A stretch of DNA of 64,000 nucleotides from Elusimicrobium sp. (GCA_015062115.1 SUVG01000005.1:105969-169968), one strand, 5' to 3'. Shown: positions 1 to 8,702, numbered from the stretch's first letter. The notes: generated from the letters alone by a model not told the origin. A program made the numbers and translations.

Positions 1-951
1 AATATCGGCCACAAATAAAATTTTGGAAAGGGTACTCATCTTTAGGCTGCCCAATGTATGTTCGGCAATGGCATTGAGCACATCTTTATCTTTTACATCA
101 AAAACATGTTTGGCTATCCACGCGGAAACATAACTGTGCAGTAAACTGGGTTCTTGCCCGCAAATATCTTCAAAAAAGGGCACTTTTATTTTGTGCTTTT
201 TAGAAAATTCAATCAGTTCTTCGCCGGAAAAACCTTTTGCGGCGTCGTGCAAAATGCCGGAACGGACGGCCGATTCCACATTTACATCGTAAATATCGCT
301 TAGTGCGGCAGCCATTTCGGCTACATTTTTGGAGTGCAGGTAGCGGTTGGTTTTTAAGTGGTCTTTTAACCAATCGTGAACATCTAAGCCGTATAATTTG
401 TTTTCTTTGATTGTTTTTACGATAGAGGAAGGTACTGTGTCGGGCACATCTCCGCAAGCCAAAATGTGCGCGCGCACGCGGCTGGAAGAAAGTTTAGGGA
501 AGAATCCCGGCAAAAATACATGACGAAAATCGGCCGGGTTTTCATCGTAGCCTTTTCGTTTTCCGGCTACTACTATGGCATTATCAAAAATGTATTTGGG
601 GTTTTTCCAGTTATGTAAATCGTTTAAGCAGTCCGTCCCCACCAGTAAATAAATTTCCGGGTTTTTGTATTTCTTTTTGAGGTATTGTACCAACTGATAG
701 GTATAGGTTTTGCCGCCTTGTTTCAGTTCGTAATCGTCGAAAATAACATTTTTCCCCATGCCCGCAAAGGCTTGTTTAAGCATTTTCATGCGCAAGCGGA
801 ACGGTGTGGGCGATTTAGCCTTGAAGGGGGAGTGATAAGCAGGCACAATATGGGCTACATCGGGCGCGAGCATTTTTAACGCGCGACGGAAAAGCGAAAC
901 ATGGCCTTTATGTACAGGGTCAAAACTACCCCCAAAAACTAGGACTTTCAT
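1..951 (-). CDS. nadD: NadD-YqeK fusion: nicotinate-nucleotide adenylyltransferase plus HD phosphohydrolase (3' end outside window)
   Basis: The N-terminal half is an NMN/NaMN adenylyltransferase of NAD synthesis. It starts MKVLVFGGSFDPVHKGH, the nucleotidyltransferase signature with the HxGH motif, and has a later LSSSRVR segment matching the family's ISST-type ATP-binding motif. From about residue 205 it continues in the same frame into an HD domain: RYLHSKNVAEMA, then ILHDAAKG with the HD pair at residues 235-236, and AEHTLGS. This matches YqeK, which hydrolyses symmetrical dinucleoside tetraphosphates. In many bacteria nadD and yqeK are separate neighbours; here they are one reading frame of more than 316 codons cut by the window edge. 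ATG at 949-951 lies 9 bases after the stop of the FAD gene, so it is probably the last gene of a wecA-like/FAD/nadD operon. I am confident of both domains. Confidence 0.9.
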   Translation of the reverse strand, partial: MKVLVFGGSFDPVHKGHVSLFRRALKMLAPDVAHIVPAYHSPFKAKSPTPFRLRMKMLKQAFAGMGKNVIFDDYELKQGGKTYTYQLVQYLKKKYKNPEIYLLVGTDCLNDLHNWKNPKYIFDNAIVVAGKRKGYDENPADFRHVFLPGFFPKLSSSRVRAHILACGDVPDTVPSSIVKTIKENKLYGLDVHDWLKDHLKTNRYLHSKNVAEMAAALSDIYDVNVESAVRSGILHDAAKGFSGEELIEFSKKHKIKVPFFEDICGQEPSLLHSYVSAWIAKHVFDVKDKDVLNAIAEHTLGSLKMSTLSKILFVADI

Positions 952-960
952 AACACCTCA

Positions 961-2235
961 TTATACAAGTTTTTCAGCGATTTCCAATCCTTGCAAAAGG
1001 GATTTTTCCATAAAGGAATATTCCCATTTTCCGTAACGCCCCGCCAACAGACAACCCCGTTTAAGAAGGGCCTTTTCGGCCGCGTAAACGGTTTTGGCGC
1101 GGCGGGAATTATAAACGGCGTAAGCGTAGGGTAAAAATTGCCAAAAGGAAAACAGTTTTTCGTCGGACTTATTTATTATACCTTTTTGGATAAGGCTGTT
1201 CCAAATCTGTTTTTCCGTCTTTGCCGTGGGGGGTGTATCCCCCGGAAGTTCCACATAAAAAGAACGGGTGAAAGACGGCGCGTTTTGCGGCGAAAAAGAA
1301 CTTTGCATACCCACGCGGTAACAAGGGTCGGTTTCGTCCGGCAGGTATATCCAACTGAAGGGTTTTTTGCGGCTTTTTATTGCTAAATTATATACCCGAA
1401 CGGACGTGTGGGATAGATCGTCCGCCAAGGCCGAAAGGGTGGGTTCTCCTTCTAAACTGCGTAGTAATTCGGGTAACGGAATCGTGCTGATAAGAAACTC
1501 AAACGATACGGTTTCTTCCCCGATTCGGGCCGTTTTCTTTTTTAGGTTAATGCTGGTGGCAGGGGCCCGCAGCCGTAAATTTTTGACATGTTTGCAAAGG
1601 GCCTCTACCAACGCTTGGCAGCCGCCTTTTCGGGGATAATAAAATTCTCCGTTGTATCCGTATGATTTTTTAGGCTTTTGTCGGCTACTTTTTTGAATTT
1701 CTTGTGCGTTCGGGCAGGGTACAAACGGCCCGCACCAATCACAGGTTAACTCTCGGGGAGAGCAACCCCATAATTTAGTGTTATAGGGGCGCATAAACTG
1801 TTCATATACTCCCTTGCCGAAGGAGTGCAGGCACCAGTCCTCAAAATTTTTCGGTTCTTTTTTGGGGGCCGTTAAGGCTTCCGCTAATCCCGCTACACAT
1901 GCGTTTCTTTGACGGGCGGGAAGCGCAAATAAATTGGCTTGAAAAGGGAAAGGAATTCGTGATTTGTTTGTATAAATCGATGCCTTTCGTTTTTGGCGGA
2001 GCAGGTTGGTTTTCAATAATTTTTTTACCAGTTTTTTCCCGTAGGGGGTATGCAGGTGTAAAAGGTGGCCCGCGTAATCAAAGGTAAAACCGTTTTTTTG
2101 TATGCTTCCGCACAAACCTCCGGGCGCACTTTCCCGCTCGGCTACCAAGTAATCGGTTTGGCCGAATTTTTCCAAATGATAAGCAATGCTTAGCCCGGTC
2201 AGGCCGCCGCCTAAAATAAGAATTTTAGTGTGCAT
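961..2235 (-). CDS. FAD-dependent oxidoreductase of the protoporphyrinogen oxidase / UDP-galactopyranose mutase-like fold
   Basis: A 424-residue soluble flavoprotein. The N-terminus ILILGGGLTGLSIAYHL is a Rossmann GxGxxG dinucleotide-binding motif, followed by GGLCGS and the substrate-domain signatures PFQANLFALP and FMRPYNTKLWG, which are typical of the amine oxidase/protoporphyrinogen oxidase/UGM-like family. The exact substrate cannot be read from the sequence. Its start overlaps the end of the WecA/MraY-type transferase gene by 11 bases, and a lipopolysaccharide flippase lies 1.7 kb away. A role in modifying a nucleotide-linked or lipid-linked sugar is therefore more likely than haem synthesis. 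That is inference from context. Confidence 0.8.
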   Translation of the reverse strand: MHTKILILGGGLTGLSIAYHLEKFGQTDYLVAERESAPGGLCGSIQKNGFTFDYAGHLLHLHTPYGKKLVKKLLKTNLLRQKRKASIYTNKSRIPFPFQANLFALPARQRNACVAGLAEALTAPKKEPKNFEDWCLHSFGKGVYEQFMRPYNTKLWGCSPRELTCDWCGPFVPCPNAQEIQKSSRQKPKKSYGYNGEFYYPRKGGCQALVEALCKHVKNLRLRAPATSINLKKKTARIGEETVSFEFLISTIPLPELLRSLEGEPTLSALADDLSHTSVRVYNLAIKSRKKPFSWIYLPDETDPCYRVGMQSSFSPQNAPSFTRSFYVELPGDTPPTAKTEKQIWNSLIQKGIINKSDEKLFSFWQFLPYAYAVYNSRRAKTVYAAEKALLKRGCLLAGRYGKWEYSFMEKSLLQGLEIAEKLV

Positions 2236-3250
2236 GTTCTTTCAGTAAATACAGGGTAGTGTCTATCATTACCCAAGCGGTAATTCCCAGCAACAAAAGG
2301 GCGGTTTTCCAACTGCTGTAAATCAGGAAAAACGCGAAAGTATTGGCAGTAATTCCCGCCGCCATAAATAAAATTAAAATATGGCTTTTTTTGACACCTT
2401 GCTTTTGCAAGCGCAGGGCGGCGTGGTCGTCGCTTCCCTTGAGGGGATTTTTGCCCTTTAACACGCGGGCCAGGCAGACAAAGGCCGTATCAAATAAGGG
2501 TACCGCCAAGATAAGTAACGGAGCCAGCACCCCCCAATCGGTATGGCGGGAGTATTCCGTCCCCATGGAAAGCGCGGCTAAGGTAAAACCCAGGAAATTA
2601 GATCCGCTGTCTCCCAGAAAAATCTTTTTTTTCTTGGCATGGTTATAAGGCCAAAAGGCAAGAGCGGCCCCCAAAAGGGAAAGTGCGGCAAAATTTACAT
2701 AAATCTGTTCGTTGGGCAAGGCTACCACGGTCAGCCCCAGAGTACAAATAATTACTTGGCTGATGCACAACCCGTCTTGAATATCAAGCAAGTTAAATGC
2801 GTTGGTGAGGCCCATGACCCACAAAAAAGTAAGGGGGTAGGAAAGCCAGGGCGACTCAAAAATATGGATAGATACATCGTAGTAAATGAGGGCAGCGGTG
2901 GCCGTAGCCTGAAGGAGCAGTTTAAGGGAAATACTTAGTCCGCGCGGTTTTCTTAAATCGTCCAGTAACCCCATTATAAAAATGAGGAGCCCGCCGATAA
3001 ACAGACCTCTTAAATTATGCAGTGTCCCGCTGGGAAAAGCGGTGATAAAGCGAATCAGTACCAAACTGCCCAATACCCCGATAAAAATGCCGCTTCCGCC
3101 CAACACGGGCACGGCCCGGGCGTGTGTTTTAAGCCCGCCGGGAGCATCTAAAAAGAATTTTTTTAAGTATCGGTACATAAGCGGCAAGGATAGGGCCGTC
3201 AGCAGAAAGGAAGTTCCCGCACTTATGAGATAAAGGACAAAAGTATTCAT
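2225..3250 (-). CDS. Polyprenyl-phosphate GlcNAc/MurNAc-1-phosphate transferase family protein (WecA/MraY-like)
   Basis: An integral membrane glycosyl-1-phosphate transferase that would load the first sugar-phosphate onto undecaprenyl phosphate for surface polysaccharide synthesis. Start chosen at MNTFVLYLIS: the open frame runs further upstream to 3853, but that part is low-complexity and lies over the oppositely oriented lipoprotein gene. The protein has 341 residues with about ten hydrophobic segments. Family motifs visible are DAPGGLKTHARAVPVLGG (the D and the loop with R/P/GG), MGLLDDLR (the DD pair), NAFNLLDIQDG (the NxxN/D region) and FLGDSGSNFLG. WecA/TagO-like is more likely than MraY because the neighbours are a flippase and an FAD enzyme, not murein genes. 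There is no Shine-Dalgarno sequence; an extended -10 box sits 7 bases upstream of the ATG. Confidence 0.88.
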   Translation of the reverse strand: MNTFVLYLISAGTSFLLTALSLPLMYRYLKKFFLDAPGGLKTHARAVPVLGGSGIFIGVLGSLVLIRFITAFPSGTLHNLRGLFIGGLLIFIMGLLDDLRKPRGLSISLKLLLQATATAALIYYDVSIHIFESPWLSYPLTFLWVMGLTNAFNLLDIQDGLCISQVIICTLGLTVVALPNEQIYVNFAALSLLGAALAFWPYNHAKKKKIFLGDSGSNFLGFTLAALSMGTEYSRHTDWGVLAPLLILAVPLFDTAFVCLARVLKGKNPLKGSDDHAALRLQKQGVKKSHILILFMAAGITANTFAFFLIYSSWKTALLLLGITAWVMIDTTLYLLKEHAH

Positions 3251-3257
3251 AATATCT

Positions 3258-3266
3258 ATAATATCA
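3258..3266 (-). promoter_or_regulatory. Extended -10 promoter (TGA TATTAT) for a leaderless start
   Basis: Read on the minus strand, TGA-TATTAT is followed by 7 bases and then the ATG at 3250. Transcription would begin at or within a base or two of the start codon. No purine-rich ribosome binding site precedes the ATG. Confidence 0.5.
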
Positions 3267-3283
3267 TAATAAGGAGGAAGTTT

Positions 3284-3913
3284 ATGCTTAAAAAATTTGT
3301 AATTTTTTCTACGGCATTTTTGCTTTGTGCGTGTGCGGGCGGGCAAATCAAACAAGGGGGGGGAACCAGCCGTCCTCTTAAAAAAGTAAATTATTTTGAA
3401 CAAGGGCACACCCAAGCGGCTTTTAAGGTAATAGGGCAGATGAACGAAGATTATTTGGAAGGCGTTTTGCGGATAAAAAAGATAGGGGAAGAAGATTATG
3501 ATGTGATGGTGATGACGGGCGCGGCATACCGCCTGTTGCATGCTGTCGTGAGCCCGGAAGGGATTGCCTTTCGCTATCTTTTCAAAGAGGCCGACACGGC
3601 CCCCGTGCGTGCCCGTATCGAGCAACTCTTGCATTTGTTGGTGTCCGACCCCGGCACTTACAAAAACCGCCGAAATAAAAGAGGCCAAACGGTGGCTACT
3701 TACGAAGGAAACGGCCTTAAAACCCGTTTGATTTATAACGAAGGGAACGACTACCCCGCGCAAGCCCAGTCCGTAACCCTTCTTAATACGGCTAACTTGT
3801 TTTATGAGGAGTATGCCCCGTCCAATGCTGAGGGTGATGCCCAAATCCCGCATGCTCTTACTTACAAGGACGGTAACATTACCTTGGATATGCGCCTGAT
3901 TAGTTTGAGATAG
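3284..3913 (+). CDS. Putative outer-membrane lipoprotein, function unknown
   Basis: A 209-residue protein beginning MLKKFVIFSTAFLLCACAGG: a charged N-terminus, hydrophobic core, and a lipobox-like LCAC that would give lipidation at Cys18. The mature part starts with a Gly-rich stretch and is then a mixed alpha/beta soluble domain with no motif I recognise. Its size and the alternating strands (VNYFEQGHTQAAFKV, DYLEGVLRIKKIGEEDYDVMVM) are loosely reminiscent of LolB/YbaY-like lipoproteins, but I cannot assign it. It has an excellent ribosome binding site (AAGGAGGAAG at 3271-3280). It is transcribed divergently from the wecA-like gene and ends at a strong bidirectional hairpin. Confidence 0.72.
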   Translation: MLKKFVIFSTAFLLCACAGGQIKQGGGTSRPLKKVNYFEQGHTQAAFKVIGQMNEDYLEGVLRIKKIGEEDYDVMVMTGAAYRLLHAVVSPEGIAFRYLFKEADTAPVRARIEQLLHLLVSDPGTYKNRRNKRGQTVATYEGNGLKTRLIYNEGNDYPAQAQSVTLLNTANLFYEEYAPSNAEGDAQIPHALTYKDGNITLDMRLISLR

Positions 3914-3927
3914 AAAGCAAATAAAAA

Positions 3928-3956
3928 AAAGGGCCCCTGCAAAGGGGCCTTTTTTA
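3928..3956. terminator. Bidirectional intrinsic terminator
   Basis: GGCCCC-TGCAAA-GGGGCC hairpin with an A-run on the left and a T-run on the right. It sits between the convergent lipoprotein gene and the flippase gene, so it can serve both. Confidence 0.85.
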
Positions 3957-3964
3957 TGGATAAA

Positions 3965-5398
3965 TTATTTATTCTTCGTTTTAAGGATAAACCACATGCA
4001 CAGGGGATAAAGCGTTAAGAGGGTACATTTGGCGTGCAGAGAATAAGCAGGATAATGTTTGCCTGCGTAGTAACTAAGGACGGCCGTTGCCACACAAACA
4101 AAAGCGATAGAGGCCAATTTTTTGTACTCATACGCAATCGGGTACACCTTGTGAGTGAAAATAAACAACGCCGCCGCCATAGAGGCGTAACTCAGCGCTA
4201 CGGCCCAGCCGGCCCCCACAATACCCATTTTCGGCACCAGCGCGAGGTTGGTGGAGATGCTGACCGCGGCTCCCAAAAGCGTTATCCACATAAGTACGCG
4301 TGTTTTTTTGGTAAGCACGGGGCCCACCATAAAGTTGATATAAAGCCCGTAGAAAAAATACCCCGTAAGCACCAACGGAATAACGGATAACCCGCCCCAG
4401 TAATCGGGGGAAATAAGATGAAAATTTCCAAATAGGTTGCTTTGGATAATAATGGGCATCAAGAGCGAAAGCCCCAACAAAAACCAACTGGCAAGTGCCG
4501 AAAAATAAGAGAGCACTTTGGAAAAAGTATCTTGTGCGTCTGCATCTTTGGCATGGGCCAGGAAAAACGGCCGCCAGGCTTGGTCAAACATGGACACAAG
4601 CAACATCATAAATACGCCTATTTTGAAGTTGGCCTGATAAATACCCACCTGTTCCGTACCCACCAGGTGTACCAAAATCGGTTTGTCGATTACACTGACG
4701 AGTAAACTGGCCAAACCCGAAGGCACAAACGGCCAAGCAAATGCGAATAATTCTTTTTCCAGTTTCAGGTCAAAGCGGAAGCAAAAGCCTTGTTTTAGTT
4801 CTTGCCAAAGTACGGGTGAGAGTAAAATTAAAGAAGCAAGAGAAGCAAAAATGTTCGCCCACAAAATAGAGGCCGGCCCTTTTTTTAGTACCGCAATAAA
4901 TAAAATGTTTCCCAATACATTGACTACAATAGAGGCCGTCCGCACCCCGGCAAAATACCAGGCACGCCGTTCCAAACGCAGTTTGGTAAAGGGGATCATA
5001 TTCAGTACATCTAAAAACAAGATAGCGGCGGCCAAGCGGATAAGCCCATAGGACTCTTGCGGCAGGCCGATAAGGGCTGTTACGGGTTTGCTGCAGAAAT
5101 AGAGGAGTCCTCCCAAGAGAAGTCCGTTTAATAAGACCCCGTAAAAACATTGGCGAAAGACTTTGTTTTTATCCTGCGCCTCGCTTGCAAAACGCAGGTA
5201 ACTTTGGTCCATGCCGAAAAGAAACACGACACTTAACAGCGCAATCGCCGCGAAAACAGTTGCAATTTCGCCGTATTGGCCGGGGAGCAGATAGTAAGTA
5301 TAAAACGGAACTAAACAAAAATTGAGCAACCTTGCCAGTACGGTAGAGGTGCCATAAATAAGGGTTTCTTTGCCAAGCCGTTTAATATCTTTTGCCAT
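3965..5398 (-). CDS. Oligosaccharide flippase / polysaccharide biosynthesis membrane protein (Wzx-like)
   Basis: 477 residues, almost wholly hydrophobic with about 12-14 predicted membrane segments. The N-terminus KRLGKETLIYGTSTVLARLLNFCLVPFYTYYLLPGQYG has the GTS...R...F.L.P..T..L....YG pattern typical of the Wzx/MOP-superfamily exporters that flip lipid-linked O-antigen or capsule units. Together with the upstream transferase it implies a surface polysaccharide made on undecaprenyl phosphate. No Shine-Dalgarno sequence is visible before the ATG. It lies just after the terminator of punA, so either read-through or a promoter inside that hairpin region is needed. Confidence 0.87.
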   Translation of the reverse strand: MAKDIKRLGKETLIYGTSTVLARLLNFCLVPFYTYYLLPGQYGEIATVFAAIALLSVVFLFGMDQSYLRFASEAQDKNKVFRQCFYGVLLNGLLLGGLLYFCSKPVTALIGLPQESYGLIRLAAAILFLDVLNMIPFTKLRLERRAWYFAGVRTASIVVNVLGNILFIAVLKKGPASILWANIFASLASLILLSPVLWQELKQGFCFRFDLKLEKELFAFAWPFVPSGLASLLVSVIDKPILVHLVGTEQVGIYQANFKIGVFMMLLVSMFDQAWRPFFLAHAKDADAQDTFSKVLSYFSALASWFLLGLSLLMPIIIQSNLFGNFHLISPDYWGGLSVIPLVLTGYFFYGLYINFMVGPVLTKKTRVLMWITLLGAAVSISTNLALVPKMGIVGAGWAVALSYASMAAALFIFTHKVYPIAYEYKKLASIAFVCVATAVLSYYAGKHYPAYSLHAKCTLLTLYPLCMWFILKTKNK

Positions 5399-5406
5399 AA
5401 AACGAA

Positions 5407-5438
5407 AAAAGCCCCGCGCGGTTTTATTCCCGCGCGGG
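5407..5438 (-). terminator. Intrinsic terminator after punA
   Basis: A 9-bp stem CCCGCGCGG / CCGCGCGGG with a short AT loop. Read on the minus strand it is followed by a T-run at 5405-5410. Confidence 0.8.
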
Positions 5439-5449
5439 ACATATTATTT

Positions 5450-6271
5450 TTAGATTTTTACAAACAAGGTTTCCAGCATCTTTTTGAATTTGCCTTCAAT
5501 CTTTTTGCTTTCGCGCACGGTTTGTTCGTGAGAAAGCGGTTCTTTGGCAATGCCGCAACCCATGTTGGTTACCCAGGCAAGGCCCAAAACCAAAATGCCG
5601 CAATGGCGGGCTACCAGCACTTCCGGTACGACGGACATACCTACTACCGTGGCACCCCATTTTTTGAACATTTTAATTTCGGCCGGGGTTTCGAAGTTCG
5701 GGCCGGTGGTGGCCAAATAAACCCCTTCGCCCGCTACGGCACCGGCTTTTTTAGCCGCAGCCAAAGCGTATTTGCGCATGGTTTTATCGTACGCTTCGGA
5801 CAAATCGTAGAACATGGGGCCGAAGGCCGGTTCGTGGTTGCCGATTAACGGGTTGGAACCCAGGAAGTTAATGTGGTCTTTTAATACACACACGGAGCCG
5901 GGTTTTAATTTCATATCCAAGGAACCGACGGCGGCGGAAACAATCAGTTTTTCTACGCCCAAAAGTTTTAAGGTGCGGATAGAAATGGCCAAATCTTTCA
6001 TCGGGTGGCCTTCGTAATAGTGAAAGCGGCCTTGCATCACAACAATGTTGCGGCCTTTGTAAACCCCAAAGATTAAGTTGCCGGTATGCCCGGGGACAGT
6101 GCTTTGCAAGAAACCGGGAATAGAACTATAGGGAATTTTGATTTCTTTTTCCAGGGGAGGAATAGAGCCCGCCAAACCGGAGCCTGTGATGAGGGCAATT
6201 TCGGGTTTGAAATTTTTAGTCTTTTTAAGGATATATGCGGCGGCTTTTTTTACTTGTTGCAGTTGGGTCAT
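5450..6271 (-). CDS. punA: Purine-nucleoside phosphorylase, class I (PunA/PNP family)
   Basis: A 273-residue cytosolic enzyme that splits inosine/guanosine (and deoxy forms) with phosphate into base and ribose-1-phosphate for purine salvage. Family signatures: ALITGSGLAG (phosphate-binding Ser), GHTGNLIFG, MQGRFHYYEGH, the central SAAVGSL and DHINFLGSNPL, GVYLATTGPNFETPAEI with the base-binding Glu, and VGMSVVPEV/VTNMGCG. Length and motif order match the trimeric PNP class rather than DeoD. The ribosome binding site GGAGAAAAG precedes the ATG. It is followed by its own terminator and is probably monocistronic. Confidence 0.93.
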   Translation of the reverse strand: MTQLQQVKKAAAYILKKTKNFKPEIALITGSGLAGSIPPLEKEIKIPYSSIPGFLQSTVPGHTGNLIFGVYKGRNIVVMQGRFHYYEGHPMKDLAISIRTLKLLGVEKLIVSAAVGSLDMKLKPGSVCVLKDHINFLGSNPLIGNHEPAFGPMFYDLSEAYDKTMRKYALAAAKKAGAVAGEGVYLATTGPNFETPAEIKMFKKWGATVVGMSVVPEVLVARHCGILVLGLAWVTNMGCGIAKEPLSHEQTVRESKKIEGKFKKMLETLFVKI

Positions 6272-6295
6272 AACTTTTCTCCATGGGTTTTTAAG

Positions 6296-6655
6296 TTACA
6301 AAGTCGTCCGTTGCGGTACGAAAGCATTTACGATGTGTTCCGTTTTTCCGGGCAGGACGCATACAACATCAAATCTTATACTATCAAATTTAGAGCCGCT
6401 TGCTTTGACATATTGCACCGCGGCGCGCATGATACGCTTTTGTTTGGCGGGGGTAACAGCCGCCAAAGGGCCTCCAAACGCCTCGTAAGCGCGGGCTTTT
6501 ACTTCCACAAACACAAGCGTTTGTTTATCTTGGCAAATTAAATCGATTTCCCCTTCGGGAGTGGAAAAGTTGCGTGCACGGAGCGTGTATCCTTTTTGGG
6601 ATAAATAAGCGGCGGCTTGAGTTTCGGCTTCTCGGCCGATTTGGGTTGTTTTCAT
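6296..6655 (-). CDS. yraN: UPF0102 / YraN family nuclease-like protein
   Basis: 119 residues from MKTTQIGREAETQAAAYL. The family pattern is clear: G..AE..AA.YL...G, then GEIDLICQDKQTLVFVEVKAR with the D...ExK catalytic-type triad of the endonuclease fold, and the basic AKQKRIMRAA helix. YraN proteins are Holliday-junction-resolvase-like; the true substrate in bacteria is not established. ATG overlaps the rnhB stop as ATGA (6652-6655), so the two are translationally coupled. The open frame extends upstream inside rnhB, but that extension is the shadow of rnhB. Confidence 0.9.
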   Translation of the reverse strand: MKTTQIGREAETQAAAYLSQKGYTLRARNFSTPEGEIDLICQDKQTLVFVEVKARAYEAFGGPLAAVTPAKQKRIMRAAVQYVKASGSKFDSIRFDVVCVLPGKTEHIVNAFVPQRTTL

Positions 6656-7293
6656 GGTAAAAATAAAGGAGTCAGTAAGCGCGCCACCGGGCCGAAAGAA
6701 CGGCGGTGTTCTTGACAGGGGCCCAATTCCGTTAATGCTTTTAAGTGTTTGGCGGTGCCGTATCCTTTGTGTCCGGCAAATCCATAACCGGGGTACAGGG
6801 AATCTAAGAGGTTCATATAACGGTCGCGCGTTACTTTGGCAATAATGCTGGCGGCGGCAATAGAAAGGGATTTGGCATCTCCGTCCACAACGGGACATTG
6901 TTTTAGGGTAAGGCCGGCGGCGGGGTGCGGCCCGTCAATCAAGGCCACTGCTCCGGGCATATTCAAAAATTTGTAAGCCGCTCGGCGCATTGCCAAAAAA
7001 GTGGCCTGCAAGATATTTAAGCGGTCAATTTCTGCCGCAGAAGCAAAGCCGATTCCGTACAGAATACCCGAATTGGTGAGGCGTTCAAAAAGGGCTTCGC
7101 GTTTTTTTTCGGTTAATTTTTTGCTGTCATTTACATCTTCAAAAAGGGTTGCTAAAGACGGGGGAATAAAGCATGCTGCCGCCACCACCGGGCCCGCCAG
7201 CGGCCCGCGCCCGGCTTCATCTATTCCCAGCAAAAAACTGGTTTCCAAGCGCAGGGCTTCTTTTTTATCAAACTGTATAAGTTCGTTCTTCAT
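6652..7293 (-). CDS. rnhB: Ribonuclease HII
   Basis: 213 residues. It cleaves the RNA strand of RNA-DNA hybrids and misincorporated ribonucleotides. LLGIDEAGRGPLAGPVVAAA carries the DEAGRG motif with the first catalytic Asp-Glu pair; ALIDGP gives a second Asp, and SIAAASIIAKVTRDRYM is the GRG/YG-recognition helix region. It lies downstream of the rplS operon in the usual neighbourhood. The start has no Shine-Dalgarno sequence: a TATAAT box with TGG extension lies 8 bases upstream, suggesting a leaderless mRNA with yraN as second gene. Confidence 0.94.
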   Translation of the reverse strand: MKNELIQFDKKEALRLETSFLLGIDEAGRGPLAGPVVAAACFIPPSLATLFEDVNDSKKLTEKKREALFERLTNSGILYGIGFASAAEIDRLNILQATFLAMRRAAYKFLNMPGAVALIDGPHPAAGLTLKQCPVVDGDAKSLSIAAASIIAKVTRDRYMNLLDSLYPGYGFAGHKGYGTAKHLKALTELGPCQEHRRSFGPVARLLTPLFLP

Positions 7294-7301
7294 GATAATT
7301 T

Positions 7302-7310
7302 ATTATACCA
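7302..7310 (-). promoter_or_regulatory. Extended -10 promoter (TGG TATAAT) of rnhB
   Basis: On the minus strand a perfect TATAAT preceded by TGG lies 8 bases before the ATG at 7293. There is no room for a normal ribosome binding site after the expected transcription start. Confidence 0.6.
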
Positions 7311-7341
7311 ATAATTTCAGTCGGCAAACAGCCTTAAACCG

Positions 7342-8559
7342 TTAGAAAATGGAACGGTACAAAATGGTGACATGGTCGTCCCCCTGGAAGTGTTTTACCG
7401 GGTGTTCCAAAAATTTATGATAGAGCCACTTTTTTTGATCCTCTTCTGAAAGTTGGTAAGGAAAATCTTGCGGTAGTTCCATGGGAATAGACAGGTTGAA
7501 ATGCACCGTTTCTTCCGCTTCTAAGCCCATAATGGTGGTAATGGTAGCGGTGCGGGTTTCGTTGAGGTGAATATGCAGTTTTTCCAAATTGGAATATTCG
7601 TGTGCGGTTACACGCAACCAAATGGAGCGGTCTTGATTGTATATAGCAAGTGCTCCCAATTTGTCGTCAAAAACCATCAGTAAGGGAGAGCGTAATTTCT
7701 TTCCGTTTAACAGGTAGCGGTATAAGTTGGGCAACAAATCGGCCGGCCCGTCATAGCGATATACGGGGTAGGTCTTTTGCCCGGCCGGGAATTGGCTCTG
7801 TACATTTACATGGCGGATAACAGCATTTTCTGCTTGGCCCGGGTCCATTTTTCGTTCAAAGGAAAAAACCAAATCGTTGGGGGAAAAGTTGTCCGGCGCT
7901 AAGTATTTCACATCGCGCAGGTAACGCATTCTCATGCCTACCTTGGGGATATTGGGGGCAAACACGGCACGGAAATTATCGCGGTTCATGGAAAGAAAAC
8001 GCATACGCTTGATGAGGGCATATTCCAAATCGCGGTTGTTGGCCTTGGATACGGTTTCGAATAATTGGCGTAAGTGAGGGGTAAGAACTCTAAAATGTTG
8101 ATGATAATAGGCCAAGGCAAAAATTTCAAAAAAGTCGTGGCGGCCGTATTGGTCTTGCAAGTTCCATACTTTTTTAAGAGCCCCCAGCACATCATGTTCA
8201 TCTTCTAAGATAGATTGGATTTTTTCGTATTTGTTAAAAGTAATACGCAGTTTTTTATTTTTGGCTTTTTTAACACGGGCAAAAGTTTCTTGGTATTGAG
8301 GCGTTTGCGGTAAGGAAACCGGTTTTAAGTTGGTTTGCGGCAAAGTTATGGGGGCTGTTATAGCGGCGGTTCCTAACAAAGCAACGGAAGGCGGAACCAA
8401 AACTTGTATTTGAGATATTTTAGGAATTCGGGCGGCTTTGGAGGCTTTTTTAAGAAAATGTCTGCCTTTGGGCAACTTGCCGGCTACGGCTTGTACAGGC
8501 TGGAGCACCGCCGAGGTAAAAAGAATCACACCACACAGGAAGAAAACCAGTTTTCTCAT
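7342..8559 (-). CDS. Secreted protein of unknown function
   Basis: 405 residues with a clear Sec signal peptide: MRKLVFFLCGVILFTSAVLQPVQAVAG, cleavage likely after AVA or QA near residue 24-26. The mature chain has a basic linker (about residues 27-45), a proline/threonine segment, and then a long globular part rich in aromatic and charged residues. I recognise no family. The second half (YPVYRYDGPADLLPNLYRYLL, then LLMVFDDKLGALAIYNQDRSIWLRV) looks like a mostly beta domain. It lies alone between rnhB and rplS. A weak TATGCT box 6 bases upstream of the ATG and no Shine-Dalgarno sequence make it another possible leaderless gene. Confidence 0.7.
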   Translation of the reverse strand: MRKLVFFLCGVILFTSAVLQPVQAVAGKLPKGRHFLKKASKAARIPKISQIQVLVPPSVALLGTAAITAPITLPQTNLKPVSLPQTPQYQETFARVKKAKNKKLRITFNKYEKIQSILEDEHDVLGALKKVWNLQDQYGRHDFFEIFALAYYHQHFRVLTPHLRQLFETVSKANNRDLEYALIKRMRFLSMNRDNFRAVFAPNIPKVGMRMRYLRDVKYLAPDNFSPNDLVFSFERKMDPGQAENAVIRHVNVQSQFPAGQKTYPVYRYDGPADLLPNLYRYLLNGKKLRSPLLMVFDDKLGALAIYNQDRSIWLRVTAHEYSNLEKLHIHLNETRTATITTIMGLEAEETVHFNLSIPMELPQDFPYQLSEEDQKKWLYHKFLEHPVKHFQGDDHVTILYRSIF

Positions 8560-8642
8560 ATAGTTAGCATACTAATAATGGAGGCAGAAAAACAAGGGAC
8601 AAAAGACCTAGGCCCTGTTTGGGCCCCTCAAAAGGGTAAAAC

Positions 8643-8675
8643 AAAACCCCGCGGGACTAGTAACCGCGGGGTTTT
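8643..8675 (-). terminator. Intrinsic terminator of the rpsP-rplS operon
   Basis: Stem AAAACCCCGCGG / CCGCGGGGTTTT with loop GACTAGTAA. The minus-strand reading ends in a T-run (8643-8646 side). Confidence 0.85.
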
Positions 8676-8702
8676 GAATCGGAGTTCGTTATCAAATGAT
8701 AA

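Noticed and set aside
3251..3853. N-terminal extension of the WecA/MraY-like frame up to 3853
   Set aside because: It is low-complexity, antisense to the lipoprotein gene, and the natural start with a -10 box is at 3250.
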